Assembly (NCBI GenBank): GCA_947579665.1
Contig: OX388350.1
Span: 33,947,393-34,011,392, forward strand
Direction of reading: 5' to 3'
From: Sympetrum striolatum
Lineage: Eukaryota > Arthropoda > Insecta > Odonata > Libellulidae
Length of the DNA: 64,000 nucleotides
The notes below the pieces were generated by a model. It was not told where the DNA came from. It ran no database searches and saw nothing but the letters and a program-made list of their open reading frames with translations. The position numbers and the translations under genes are program-made. Positions 1-13,118 of this stretch are shown piece by piece. The first letter of the stretch is position 1, and every line of letters begins with the position of its first letter.

Positions 1-313
1 ATATCATTGTAGTTTAGCATATTCCTATACTATTCAGAACATATCTTTTATTCAAATTAAATTTTAAATTATGCATGAACATTCAACTATATCATACTTA
101 AATTTGGACATTGCTTAGCAAAAATATGAAGATGGTCGTCTAATATTGTGTTTCTTACAGTGAAAGGACCATATTCTATACACGAAAAATTTTATGAACA
201 TTCTTTTTAAACACAATTAAAGGGTTAAAGGTAACTTTGCACTTAATGACGTGCACTTAGAAAAATTTCCAAGGATAAACGCACATGAAAAAGTTTGACA
301 GTAAAACTTGAAC

Positions 314-396
314 CTGGAAAATCGGACTTGAACCCAGATCTCCGAATTGCCGGTCGGCTTCTTTATTTTAGCTATTTGCTTAAGTTGGGTGGCACA
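314..396 (-). mobile_element. tRNA-like SINE head (degenerate)
   Basis: Read on the minus strand, this stretch holds a good RNA polymerase III box B (GGGTTCAAGTCC, 324-335), preceded by AGCCGACCGGCAATTCGGAG, a layout typical of tRNA-derived SINE heads. The A-box region near 370-385 is decayed, and no acceptor stem can be paired, so this is not a functional tRNA gene. The sequence downstream (minus strand, towards 215) is AT-rich and may be the SINE body. An isolated tRNA pseudogene is the alternative. Confidence 0.4.
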
Positions 397-2959
397 CAGT
401 AAATTTGAATGCATACTTGAGAGAGGGTGTAAAGGCTAAAAGAGATCTGACTCATCTCATGATCTAAACATGAATAAGAGATTTGACTCATGTTTCGTAT
501 GAATCTTCCTTATTTCAGCCTATCAAACGATATGGAAAATCTTTAGATATCTAGTATATTATTTACCTGAGAAAATAAGATCTAAACCATTTAATGCAGT
601 ATTAATGGAGGGCTTTACTATCTTTACCTTTAAATAAGGTAAAGATTGAGATGTAGTTTGAATTGGTTCGAGAAAGTGATTCCGATGACCCCACATTGGC
701 AGTCCTTCGAACCGCCAAAAACCGAATCGGATTTATCGAACAGCTTTCTTTCGGTCCTGCCTTTTCCTCTGTCAAACGAGAGAAATCGAGCGTTTGATTC
801 CGGTCTCTCTCCTTTTCTCTGCAGACAGGATACAGTTTAAAACTACCGCCGTCGCCTCGAGACAGAGGGAGTTTAATGGCCGACGATGAATCGGCGAATA
901 CGTGACCGGATTGCAAACCACTCTGGACCCTCTGGTGACAGCTCACCATCTGACCATGCCCATCCTCAACCTTACGGACGATGGCCTAAAACAGCACCAT
1001 CTTTACATATACTCTACTTTCCTTTTACGTTCTACCCTCACAGACAATGCAGATAGCCCATCAATACTAGTGGATTATTGACTGAAGACAATGTTTTTGC
1101 TTATTTGGAGGTAAATTGATAAAATCACTAAAATTGAACTAAGACTTGAGCAAAATATATGGCGCCCATTCTTGCTTATAGGTGAAGAGTGAAGCGGTTC
1201 CTTTGTTTTGTTTGTGGGTAGATTCGGAAGCCTATGTTTAACCACTTTTCGGCTTGCGAAGGTGATTTCACAAGCCGATCTCGGCGTGTATCTACCATTC
1301 CGTGAGACAAACTAATTACGGTCATCCTTACAATAAAGCACATTATATTGAATTCATGGCATAAAAGGTGTGGTCAGCTACCAAGAAACCAAGAAAATGG
1401 CCTTGGATAGGGATTTTTAAGGCACATAAACCTACCAAAAGATAGAACACTCATGTGATATAGGTTAAATTTTGTAGGGTAGATGGTGATAGCATATAAG
1501 TTAAAAGGTGAGCATAAAGACAGGACTACCGGGTAACGAAGGTGGACTTGGAACTTATTATATTCGTTAGTCGAGGATTCAGCGTCATTGACCACTCGGT
1601 GAAGCGAACTATTGATGCGTATCGTTTCAATAGAGCACTATTCGGAAAATTAAGTTTAATGCTGTGAGATGGTTAGATACCATACAAGATGGACCCAAGA
1701 AAAACAGGACGATGGCCAGTAACAAAAGGCCATCTAGATACAGCTAAGCGTAAACCTGACATCAGACCATAGAAACTAATGAGGAAGTATCATGGAAGAA
1801 AAACTTATTTTTAGGAAGAAAAATTTTTTATTTAGGAAGAAAAAGTGAGTAGGTATTCATACCGAGATGACAGTTTCTGGATAAGGATGAGTGTTGAAAC
1901 ATAAGAGCCGATATGAGGACTTCAGATAATAAGACAGCATCTCAGGAAAAAAGGATGCCATGGATTTACAAACTTGGAAACTGCATCAAATGTAGGCAAA
2001 AAAACTTAATTTGCAAGCTGAATTTTTAATGCATGAGCTACTAACTTTAAAGATTTTCCTACTGTTCTGACGTCATTTGCAAATGAAATAATGTAATTTA
2101 ATGATGTAGTGGTTAAATGAAAAATTATAATTAGTGGCTGAAAGAGAGCTCCGTTCCGTTCCGTTTTTGAAAGGAATTATAATCGAGTTGACGTTGAAAG
2201 AAAAATTCACGAAATAGGAAAGGATTAAGCTTTTTGTTGTCTTCTAGATAATTACTGCCCTCTCTTGCAAATTCCCTTGAGCAAATTCGTCGCGAATTGA
2301 GTTAAACGAGGTAATCAACAGGCTCGAAAATACTCTTTGACTCTAATTGGCTTATTTGTCGCGGAATAATGTCACCAAAGATTGCAGACAAAGGGAATTC
2401 ATGGATTCGGACAGCGAGCAACGGCACCTAATGGAATAATATTCCGAGTTCCGCTGCCACGGCAACTCCCCGCTAAGTTGCGGAAGTCGAAAGCTGCGTT
2501 AGAAAAAGACGAACGAAATATTTTAAATTGCTGTTCTTTGAGAGTGATTTGAGGCAACATTTTCCCCTCGGAATGATTTATTATCCTAGTCGTTAGCAAT
2601 CATTCTCACAGAGGACTCTCGCTAAATCTCTTCTGTTGCATCATTTTCGGTACTCATTTGTATAACCAGTCGGGAAGGCATTTCCTCGTTTCTTTTATTG
2701 CGTACGGATGAAGTGACAGCCTTCAGAAAGAGGTACTTAGAGGAAATGTTCTTGGCATTAGGGACGATGATCATTTGGTTTGTCTATCGCAAAATTTCCT
2801 TCGGAATGCCTTTTCCTTTATTGGAGGGTAATCAACTCCTACCTTCACGATATTTTACTTTTGTCTTTACTCTCCGCTTATCGTTTTACCAGAATATCCC
2901 CTTTAATAATCTGCTTCAGCGAAATATTATCTTATCTTATATTATACATATATATAATA
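397..2959. other. Non-coding DNA with one GC-richer island
   Basis: No gene is recognised. An imperfect 15-bp direct repeat lies at 441-455 and 477-491. A perfect 11-bp inverted repeat with a 5-base loop lies at 620-646. The stretch 650-950 is CpG-richer than its surroundings and open in several frames on both strands, which suggests composition rather than coding. A small stem (CGGCTTG paired with CAAGCCG) lies near 1250-1277. The rest is unremarkable AT-rich sequence. Confidence 0.5.
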
Positions 2960-3274
2960 TTATCTTCTACTAATCATAAGGACATTGGTACCTTATATTT
3001 AATTTTTGGAGCATGAACTGGTATAATTGGTAATGCATTGAGAGTTTTAATTCGAATCGAACTAGGCCAATCAGGTTCTTGGTGATGACCAGATTTACAA
3101 TGTAATTGTCACTGCCCACGCATTTGTTATAATTTTCTTTATAGTGATGCCTATCATAATTGGAGGTTTTGGAAACTGATTGGCACCATTAATATTAGGT
3201 GCACCAGATATAGCCTTCCCTCGATTGAATAATTTAAGTTTTTGACTTTTACCCCCATCTTTTACCCTCCTTTT
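2960..3274 (+). pseudogene. COX1: Nuclear mitochondrial insertion (NUMT): 5' part of COX1
   Basis: The sequence translates with the invertebrate mitochondrial code into the start of cytochrome c oxidase subunit I, the heme-copper oxidase core subunit of complex IV. Visible segments include STNHKDIGTLYLIFGAW, then [27 protein letters not shown] and [20 protein letters not shown]. TGA must be read as Trp (for example 3014-3016) and ATA as Met, so nuclear translation would stop at once. Near 3080 about five bases are missing between the GQSGS and GDDQ segments, shifting the frame. Homology fades after about 3274. Only the first hundred or so codons are present, with no flanking mitochondrial tRNA seen. 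It is a dead nuclear copy, and assembly contamination by true mtDNA is unlikely because of the frameshift and the nuclear-looking flanks. Confidence 0.93.
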
Positions 3275-6200
3275 TCATATCTTGCTTAACTTTTTCCATC
3301 TCTACCTTGCCTCATTAATCAGGAAATGTTCCTCTTTTAAATTATATCCTTATTGAGTATAGTGGATTTCTTCGTTTCGTTTCCATAGTGTTCGTTTGCA
3401 GTATCATAGATGTTTACACCACAAAATTGTTCCTTCTTTAATCACTTTATTATCGCTCCTAGAAGAATATTCATTATTAATAATTATCAACTCTTAACAT
3501 TGCAATGGCTAAAATTTGACGGGACTTGCTAGTCTCAATTTCGTCCAATAAAGTGATTTCTCTGTCTTTCTGCTTCCACTGTACGTCTAGAACTCTATTA
3601 ATGAAATATCGATTCAATGAAAACAAAATTTTACACTAAAAGAAAACAAATTTTTGAAAAAACGCGGCCTGAGGATGAGGCCAGTGTTTCACCTATAGAG
3701 CGGAATGATTAATAGGATTAGATGGAATTTGAAATTAATTATGTTTGCATTTACACGCCAATTAATTTGTATGTTTGATTTTTTTTACATTCATTCGGTT
3801 GTTATTTTGTTAATCGATCTTTTAGATTACTGTAATGAATGATCGCTATCTCTGTGTTACGCCGATCACTATGTCCTAGATTTTATCTTTTTGCAATGGT
3901 AAATGTATTAATAATATTACATCCATTTATTGACAACTGCTGTCTATCAATTACAAGATGATTAAAGTGTTGGATAAAATTAAGATTTCGTACAACACAA
4001 TTTAGTAAATTTATATTACCAACTGAAACTGGTCGCCAACAACATCTCATGAGGATTTGTAAAAGTTATTTAATTGAAATGAATATAAAATCTTTGTTAT
4101 AATCAACACCTTCTTCGTTATGCCGCTATTCCACAAGGTAACGTGATCGATGATGGTAATGAATATCAATAATGCTATCGTTAGCATTGCAGCGTAAAAT
4201 GTCTCTTTGAGTAATGATTTGGAGCAGATAGGTAAGCAAGTATATAATTTCACAAAATGTAACACTAATTTGACCTATGGCTCGTCCTCCCTGGGTCAAA
4301 GCGTTGGACTACTCTCTGTAACAAACCTAGCGAAGCCCAGTGACCGCAGATTCTTTTCCTGGAAGCCCTCCCGAGTGACATCCTCGGAACGTTTTTCGGA
4401 ACAAAGAGGTACACGGCCGAGATGTGACAAAGTGGCACTCCCGAGAAATTTCCATTATGATTTTCTCTTCGGAGAAGCACTCGTCAACTTCAATTGTGAC
4501 GGTATATGGCCGATTTCGGCGGAACCTTTACAAAAGGAACATCGAAATAACTTTATTACAAAAACGAAGCGAGCGGATCGGGATAGGAAGGAATTTTCTC
4601 GGAATCTGTATCTATCCCGTTCTTGCGAAAGATATTACATGCTATAGTTATATCTTCCGGAGACGCTTTCGTCGTCTCATCAAAATATGGAAGTGATAAG
4701 GCTTCATTGTAGCTTGGGTGATTATTGTCGAACTTGGAATGTAATCACATCTCTTCTTACGATAGCATAAGATAAAAAACATGTCGAATTATTCATGGAA
4801 TAGCTTAGTGCTAACAATGGGGAATTATTTAACACACTTCTCTCTTTATATTTTTCGTATGGAATTTCTTCTTAACGACTGTGAAAATAATATAAACGAA
4901 GTTGCTAGAATCTTAGACTATTTTCAGCAAAGGAATATACTTACGCATATATATTTATAATATTAAGTTAATAAATTTGATTTTTCATTGAAATTTTAAC
5001 TTATTAAATATTCTCAATTTTCAAGATTTAAATAAACAATTGTAGGTAGCTCAACACAGTTAACCAATTTTCCACACTATTCCTTTAAAAGTATCACTAT
5101 CACTCATTTGTATCACTTTAAAAGTGTTGCAAATGAGCTCGAGGAGAACAGTTTCATTACTAATAATGAGATGACCTGTGAGCTATTCAGATCGGCCTAA
5201 TTTCAATGGTAAATATTAACATATTTTTGGCTCGATTTAATTAAAAATTCCATTTTTAATTGCCAATGTATTCAGGAAGAAATTTCAGTTACAGCAATCG
5301 CATGAGGAATCAAAGGACCCGAGTAAAAAAGGCAAGTTACACTATCTTCAAAGATTCACAACGTATACAATGTCACTAATGTTGATACCAGAAGGATGTT
5401 AGTATTTGTACCATCTATGCATACAATCATACGAGGGTTCCAATTATATAGCAGTAATTTATTCTACAAATTATGGCAAGCCCCCACTAAATTTTAGAAT
5501 AAATAAACCAGCTAACGATGAAAACCAGAGTATGAATTCAGGGCAATTAAAGTTTTATTTGCAGCTCTCTCAAGGCAAGTAAGCATTCCCTGAGGAACCG
5601 AATTCAAGTTATTCTCTCAAGGTTGCGTACATTAATATGTTATCGTCCTTTTTCACAAATATGCTTTCTTTTTACCCTATAACTGGCCTAAATTAGACAG
5701 CGGTCATTCATCAAATGACAATTTCACACGAGAAAAATCTGGAAGGGTTACAGTACGATTACCCGCAAAAAATATTCGCCAATCGTAATTGGTGTTGTAT
5801 AAAATATCCTTACCCATGATAGATTTCCTTGCAGTGTAGCTGTTTTAAAACGAATTTAATTCACACTAATCTCTAATAACCGTCTTCAAGATTGCAGCGA
5901 ATCAATTATAGATTGAAATACAATTGAATTTGGATAATATGAACCTGAAGAAACCAGGTAAAAAGTTTTAATCAAAGAAAATTCTTTCTTGTTAGTAAGT
6001 CTGAAAAACACACTTCATTACACTTATAACAAACCGAAAGTTATTATAACAATTAATTGTACGTGTAACTTACTTCTTAAGGCCAATTTAAAACGTACCA
6101 ACTGACAGATTAAGAGCTCTCACTTGTTAAATTTATTGCAACAGACGAGGGATAAGTGAGTACATACAAAAAATTTTATTAGCTACCATGTATACAGAAT

Positions 6201-8304
6201 GCACTACAAAAGAAGTTGTATTTACTGGTATTTAAGACAGATAACTTCGAGGGACGTAAGGGGTCAGGATAAGGGAATTCAACCGGATTTTAACGACACC
6301 TGGCCGGTTTCTGGGGTGTTAGTGCTGCGAAATTGCTAATATGGTTATCTTAGTCGTAAAATATTCGAATTAACTCAAAAAAATCAAAATAAACATTTAT
6401 TTTTTAAACTTCGATTGTATAAAAATTTCTATGAACCAGGGAAAAATTCGATTTCCACAGCAGCGAGATAAATTATTTAATCTCAACCTTATATTCCCTT
6501 CATGACATATGCAATCCTTCACTAGCTTTCACGTCTTTATTCACTCTTGAAGTATTTTTTAAAGTCGTCTACGTCAGTAGTCGACTTCAAGTGGTACGAA
6601 ACGAACGTGAAGCTTAGAATAGGATCTCTGCTCTCAGCATGTATTCTGAGAGCCCGGTAACGAGGCGATGCCAATTACTGACGAAGTCCAGAGCATTACT
6701 TTACGAGACAGCAAGTAGGGGTCTTGAATGGACCCAGAAACCTTGGCTGCACTTAGCCGTAAGATTCTTCGAGAAAATCTGGTCATTTATATCTCGAGCG
6801 GGTAGCGCAATATGCTAATTGAGAAATAAAATTCCTCTTGAGCTTGATGTTATCGCAACAAAGGATTACCTTATGTAAAGTAAACACGACTACTCACGAT
6901 TGCTCGTTGAAAGCAGAGGCTTGACCTGAAGGAAATCGAAGTTATTGCGACTGAAGCAAAGTTGAATTCTTATCGATCCTCAAAATACAGTGCATTTACG
7001 CTATCGTAGTTCCGAGAACATATAGTGAAGATTAGATTTGAGTTGTGGTGAGCCCGAGAACGTTGAATCTATTGGATTAGAAATCTGGATTAGTGCCAGT
7101 CATTTTTGACACTAGCAAAACTGGAAACAAGTTGAAATATTCAGCATAACAATCATTTTCGTCTACCTAGGTTATAACGAAAATGACAGCAAGCATCTGT
7201 AAAGAGTTTAAAATTATTTTCGATTGATATATTTGATGCTTGAGACTATATTTATGAGATTAGGGTTGGCAATTTGTATTTCATTAAGAAAACTATAGAA
7301 ACTTCCCAAAAACTCTGCTATTGAGTGCTTAAAATTTAATTTTTTTACTTCACTAAATCTTTCTGAGGTCAATTTTTAACACATACATAGATATACCGTA
7401 TCTTTATTCCAAACAGCCGAGAAATTTAAAGTTATGGAAAGAGTATCACAGTACTGATACTGTAACAGGACAATACTAATTGCATGATCGAGAAATGGTG
7501 AACCTGAAGGATTTTTTGTCGTTAAGAGCGACCTGTACTTCACTTCTTAAAACAAAATCACGAGCTAAAATTATTTGATTAACAAAAAGAGAAAAATATT
7601 ATCTTTTTGTTAAATAGTTCATCTTATAGCAGTTGGATTACTCCTGTAGCTAAATACTCATGATGGGTGAACTTTAAACATATTAAGAAAAAGATAGTTA
7701 AGTCATACGTTAGACTGCTGGTCTCTATGCAATTTAATATTATTTGTGAGCAATTTTTAGGTTTAAGTGTATATATTTTTTGCTTATCTTCAACTGCGAT
7801 TACATATTAATAAATTTTCAGAGCCAATTCCAATTTTCAGAGTTATTCTGATTTATTCTCCTTGTTCTTTTCTTATCGTTTAAAATTTCTTTGCCGTTCC
7901 AGGCACGGCTAAAAAAATGAATTCGTTTGCTGTTTTCGAAACCTATTTTTCATCTTTGCTAACTCGATTCTTTCCCCGAAAATTTTCAAGCATCTCGTAG
8001 CAGAAAACAAACAAACGAGGGCGATTTTGATAAAAAGATCGTCAAAGACGACGGCGATTGGCGTACGCTAACACGATAAGGGAACCGCTTTCCCGAATTA
8101 CTGCAGTCGAGTAGCCGAGGAAGTTAGCTATCGTTTTATTTTAACTAGATTTCCTCATCCCTTTTCCAGCTATGGAGCGAGATTTCCCTATCTCATTCGA
8201 GCGATAAAATCAGCATCAAAGTCAGCTATCAGACAGACAGACGGACAGAGAGCGGGAAAACGTCTCTATTACCGCGTTCGTCTCTCTCCTAAAAGGAAAA
8301 ATTT
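3275..8304. other. AT-rich non-coding DNA, no gene recognised
   Basis: A 146-codon open frame (4207-4647) matches no family I know, lies in a GC-richer patch open on both strands, and is treated as chance. Small inverted repeats are seen at about 5095-5130 (CTCATTTG paired with CAAATGAG) and 6560-6590 (AAGTCG paired with CGACTT). From about 7.9 to 8.5 kb the sequence becomes CpG-rich, with an imperfect AGAC tract near 8230-8260. The rest shows no structure I can support. Confidence 0.45.
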
Positions 8305-8364
8305 ATGCTTTTCGCGCAAATAAGGCCGTCTGCGAGCGTCGCGGCGTTCGCCCGCATAAAAGAG
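8305..8364 (+). CDS. Possible short first coding exon (weak)
   Basis: An ATG at 8305 opens a 20-codon frame in a strongly CpG-rich stretch and ends exactly at a consensus splice donor (GAG|GTGAGT, cut after 8364) with the codon complete. The predicted peptide is rich in Ala and Arg (MLFAQIRPSASV and onwards). Upstream the frame lacks an evident acceptor, so it would have to be a first exon. CpG-rich conserved non-coding DNA can produce the same pattern, and a single donor is weak evidence. No family is recognised. Confidence 0.15.
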
Positions 8365-8739
8365 GTGAGTGAATAATGGAAGCGGTCGTTAAAATAAAGG
8401 CCTAGAGAAGGAAAAGGAGGCTTTCGGATGTTTTATTCATTACGATGGGTTTATTTGCTTTCCGTTAGCCATTTTTTCCTTCCGAGTGAGGGAAAATGCA
8501 GATCTCGGGGCGGAAGGTGGAGAATCCCTACGCCATTGCGTTTTTATGGGACGGATTAATTCTTAACGATCATTTTTTTACAGGAAGACCTAAAATGGTG
8601 ATTATTATTCAATAGAGAATCACTTTCTAATAGTGGTACTTCGAAAGTGAGGTTTAAAGAGTATCTTAATAAAAGGTCATGCTACTATTTACGATAAATT
8701 TCTGGTTGCTCGATTTAGGAAACCGTGATAGGTATAATT

Positions 8740-8867
8740 TAAGGGTGGACTACGTAAAGTATGTAGCGCCCACTTGTAATAAAAGTGAGTTTGCGTCCGA
8801 ATCCTGGTGGGGCCTATTTGTTCGAAATGACCTCACCTGTCGAAACATTTTTAAATACTGGTTTCAT
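8740..8867 (+). mobile_element. Old SINE copy, same family as 25707-25838
   Basis: The segment from about 8779 onward aligns base for base with the SINE at 25707. A decayed box B (TGCGTCCGAATCCTGGTGGG) corresponds to its GGTTCGAATCCCGGTGGG, and the body TTCGAAATGACCTCACCTGT corresponds to GCGAAATGACCTAAGCTGT, followed by CGAA. The A-box half (8740-8780) is strongly mutated, and no target-site duplication can be seen. The shared body downstream of the tRNA part shows that both are copies of one SINE rather than two tRNA pseudogenes. Confidence 0.7.
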
Positions 8868-11800
8868 TGCCATTAATAGTGTACTCACGTTACCTGTTAA
8901 TCTCTACCACTACAACTCACATAGAGTAAGAGATATAGGCGAGAGCATTTAGAAATATCATACTACAAAATGTCAACACAAAAGTATCACTGCTTGTTTT
9001 TCGTCTTTTACTCTTGTATCACCATATCTTTGACATACTTAAGCACCCGCGTTAGAACTCTTACTCACTGTGTATCATTCCTTTATGCGATTGAAACCGA
9101 CTATTTTTATCATGGTATTGTAATTTCATTCTACATACATCCGCAACAGTTGTCATTTTATAGTTTATTCCCTGTAATAGTTATAAATTGATGTTTTGAT
9201 TCGTATATTAATTTATTTAAATTTTAGTTTGTATTAGACTTTTCAATTTGGTGCTGTATTTTTAAATCATTTTACTGTTTCTTCACACATTTTTTCATCC
9301 ACCTTTTCTGCGGGTTTTTTCCCACTGTGGATATTTTCCTTCGCAAATCTTTAATTGGGCAATTTTCGTTCCACTCTTTCTCTTTTTTAGTTTAATTAAT
9401 GTCGTAATGTATAAAAAATATCTAGCTATAAGCTATAAAAGACAATACGATCTAATCAAAGCTAAACATAACAAATATCTATACATATATAAACTTTCTA
9501 ACCAGCTGTAATAAATCTAGAGAAAGTAAAGGATTCGAAGAAATAATATTTAAGTGAAGCATTTGCAATTTGAAAGATATTTGCAAATTTATTAGTTTTT
9601 CATTTACTTATTCGCCGAGTGATGCATTACAAAATGCAAAATTCCGCTCACTTAGAAAACTTTATTCAAAATATCACGTATGTGCAGTGAGGTATTTCTC
9701 GTGCTCACATTCCATCCTTCACGTCAGACATCAGCGCTAGTTGCCTGTGATAAAGGACTAACTACTCTTAAAAGTATGCCCGTCTTTCCTAGGTGAGACT
9801 AGCAGGTCTTGCTTACGTGCGCCTTGCTACTTGAAGGCCTGAGCACTTTCCAGAACGACAAGGTGGAGGGAGGTCACCGTGAGAAGTAATAACTTCAGAA
9901 AGAGGCCTCGGCAAAAAATGGGTCACTGCTAGCAATCATAATGGCTCTCTTTCCGTCCGCTTTTCGTTATCATTAGTTTTAAAAGTGAGAAGCCGTACCG
10001 AGTGAAAAATGGCGACCTGGAAGGCGTGTTCTGAGTTGAGCGGACGTTTGAAAACAATCCACGCTCATTCCCGAGGGGTTTCAATGGTCCGACGGTCATC
10101 AAAATAATGACGGGGATTCCTTTTACCATTCCGGACGAAAGATCAAGGACGTGGACGGAAAAAAACTTCGCGCGAAAGGGATTCCATTCCGGATTGGTAC
10201 CCTTCCGGTGTGATCGAAACGATTTGGCGATGCTGCAGTTAAATGGGGCATTAAATGCATTTATCGTCTTCGATGTAACTTGCTATGTGCGCTTGAGTTC
10301 GCCGATCCCTCGTATCCTTGTTTGTATGCAGTCTTTGTACCGCTGCAACCATTGTGGACTTACGACGTATGCGACTTACGACAATTCAAGGTACAAGTTC
10401 AAGTGTACTAGATGGACACGAGTCGTTTTTCGCGTAGGACGAGCTGACACATTAATCAGTTATAAGGAACAGTTCCACTAATGTTAATTTTTCGAGAATA
10501 TTTTCCGAAAAATAGATCGTAAGCCTTTTTGCGATACGTACCATTTCAAATGAAATCTACCAAAGGAGTGAATATCCAAATTAGTACCAAACTGACTCAC
10601 GACCGGTCGGTTGGAATTGAATGGGGTCCTAAGTCGACGGATGTCTGTATTCCTTTGGTTGCTGCTAGCGATTGTAGGGCTTTGATTCTTTTTTATCCCA
10701 TTGAAGTGGATTTATTCGAACTTTGATGCTAATAAGGAAAATCCACTCTGCAAAATAATTTATCTAAGAAGAAAATAAAAACAGAAAATATTCTATTCAA
10801 GATTGCATATATAGATCCAAATTTCTATGGTAACGAAGCACCTACGTGAGCTATTCACCGATTCTTATTTATCGTGCACTCTTTTTATGCTTTCTTCTAT
10901 CTGTATGCTAGGAAAAATATCTCTAAAATCGGTAAAAGACTTTCCTATTGCAGAATATTACTAACGCAGTTTGTTTTCATAACTGTCGATAAAAACATAT
11001 TCAAATATAAGAAGGATTAAAGTTGGATGCAGAAGAAGATACTGTGAGAGAATATCTCAAGAAAGTCGGAAGAAGAACAAGATATACTGTGGTACTATCA
11101 TGCGAAAAGGAATCTCAAAATTTATTTAGAGCGTAAGAGAGAAAAAACTGCGAAGACTGGTTCAAGAGAATTGAGTAGGTAACGATGGTAAGACAGGGCT
11201 AGGAAGTTTACACTATACATTATATTTACTTTAAGATTTCAGAACCAATAGTTAATTGTATTTATTATGATGGCTTACAATAAGTTCAAGTCTAGGGAAG
11301 ACCAATAGACGGAAAAGTAAATTGGTAATTGCAAAGTGTTTAGCATCATTCATTAAGACTCTTTGTACGGCCCTCCCCTTGCAAATGCAATAATACGTTA
11401 TGTTGGCTATCTTATCTTATATGGCTATCGCAGCCAGTGATGAAAATGTCAATTTTTTATTCAATAAACATCGAACATTGCAAAAAAAATATCAAATAAA
11501 ACAAAGATTTCCCAAACAATATAATTAATTCTTTTGTTTATAATATTTTTGTTATATTTAAATATCTTTCGTAATATCTAAATTCCACAATATTACGGCC
11601 TCCTTGAATTTCATCAAATACAAAATTTTCCGACAAAATTCAAATTTTTTCATTAAACCCTCCGCGGCGAAATATTTACGAGAAGGCATTTTAAACACCA
11701 ATTCCGAGCCTCCGAAACTTTTAATAAAGACGTCCGCCCAATTAAAACTTTTATGACGCCTGATCCCTCAGGAGCGGCGAAAATTCATCCGCGCCCCTTA

Positions 11801-12153
11801 ATTCGGCAGATCACGGGCCTAATAAGGCGTTAATTGGAGAAAATCGACGACAGGATTCGGAGGAAACGAAATGGTGGGGAGTGGGGGGAGAAAAAGTTTC
11901 CGAGCGAAAAAGTGGAGAGAGAGAGAGAGAGAGAGTTCTTGGGTTGGCGGTGCGAGAGAAAGCGAGAGAAGAAAAATGAAGAGAAAGCGAGGGATGAGAA
12001 ATGATCGAAGGAAATCAAGAGTGATGAGCCACGGAATGAGAAATGCGAAAGCGAAGTTAGAGACGTCTCCGGGCGATCAATTTGAATCCAGAGGGAGGCA
12101 GAGAAGAGTATATTAGTAGATGGATAACGTGTATTGTAACAGTAGAAACAAAA
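8868..12153. other. Non-coding DNA with two CpG-richer islands
   Basis: No gene is recognised. 9930-10450 is GC-richer and contains an open frame of 124 codons (10107-10481) with no family resemblance. 11640-12110 is a second island, containing TAAT/ATTA-type homeodomain-like words and TTTTATGA next to CpG-rich words, then a (GA)n tract. A faint LINE-like stretch, IMRKGISKFI in one plus-strand frame, lies near 11090-11125 and is too degraded to call. Confidence 0.4.
11915..11935 (+). repeat. (GA)n microsatellite
   Basis: Ten uninterrupted GA units plus one base sit inside a purine-rich stretch. In insects such GA tracts can bind GAGA-type factors, but nothing else here shows promoter function. 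Confidence 0.85.
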
Positions 12154-12829
12154 ACATCAAAAGTTGTAATATCACTCTATGAGCATTTCGCTTTCAATGA
12201 GAACATCATCAGGGGCGAGGGTAGACCTTTCTATATCTATAGATAAAAATTTCTATCCCTGCCCCTGATGATGCTCACATATACTTTTTCTGAAACATTT
12301 TTTAAATATTTGTACTCAATATTAGTATATTTTAATCCCGGTATTTTTATGCTCGGCATTTTTAATAATTGTATAAATTAGATTCTATTGTAATATCTGT
12401 ATTTTGTGTATTTAAAAAAATCATAGTATTTAAAAAAATATTGTACTTGTATCTTGTACTTCAATATCTGTATGAGTTTGTATTAAAATATTTGCATATG
12501 ATTATTATATAGATATATTATATTCGTATAGATTTGTATTTTGTATCATTATATCATTTATATTTTTAATTTTTGCATGTAAATGTATAGATAAAATGGA
12601 ATATATGGCTTAAAAGTCTCAATTTTGCCAATTAAAGTCCTTCAATAATAAATAATATACTTTATAATAAATATATCTATAGGTAGAAAATTCTATCTTT
12701 GCCCCAGATGATTCTCTCATATGCTTCTATATTGGCATATGAGAGAAAGTAGAAAATTCTGCCTTTTCCCCTGATGATGCTCTCATAAAGAGTGAAATAA
12801 TTCTAGGGATAGATTACAACTTTTGATGT
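12154..12829. mobile_element. Foldback-type element with nested inverted repeats
   Basis: The two ends are inverted copies. ACATCAAAAGTTGTAAT at 12154-12170 is matched by its perfect reverse complement at 12813-12829, and further inward CACTCT..ATGAG and CATCATCAGGGG recur in inverted order. The word CCCCTGATGATGCTC or a close variant occurs in direct or inverted form near 12203, 12251, 12700 and 12769. The pairs 12203-12230 and 12237-12260 form a nested hairpin. A smaller hairpin lies at 12712-12747 (TTCTCTCATATGC and its complement). The centre is AT-rich and non-coding. No convincing target-site duplication is visible at the ends. This is a non-autonomous foldback or MITE-like element of unknown superfamily. 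Confidence 0.7.
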
Positions 12830-13118
12830 ATTTTTTATTTTTACAATTACAATATGGAGGAAGAAAATTTGACTATCGCGAGAGGGAAAGTGAAAGAAAG
12901 ACCCCTCAACAACACCACGACTAAAACACGTCGTTCCAAACTAAAACATAAACAAAATATAACAAAAACAAAGAACCAAACAAAACCGAAATCATATTCA
13001 GATAACAACACCGAACCCCCAAAATGACACGACATTCTCCAAATTCCTTGAGTTCGATGCACCTCTCCGTCGAATTCCATTAAAGACATCTCGGAAGAAA
13101 TATGTTAGGGGTGCTTAC

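Noticed and set aside
2780..3016. Nuclear protein-coding frame ending in COX1-like residues
   Set aside because: Only the last part is mitochondrial and it stops at a TGA that is Trp in the mitochondrial code, so this is a NUMT, not a gene.
4207..4647. 146-codon plus-strand open frame
   Set aside because: No recognisable family, no splice borders, and the patch is open on the opposite strand too. GC-richer composition explains it.
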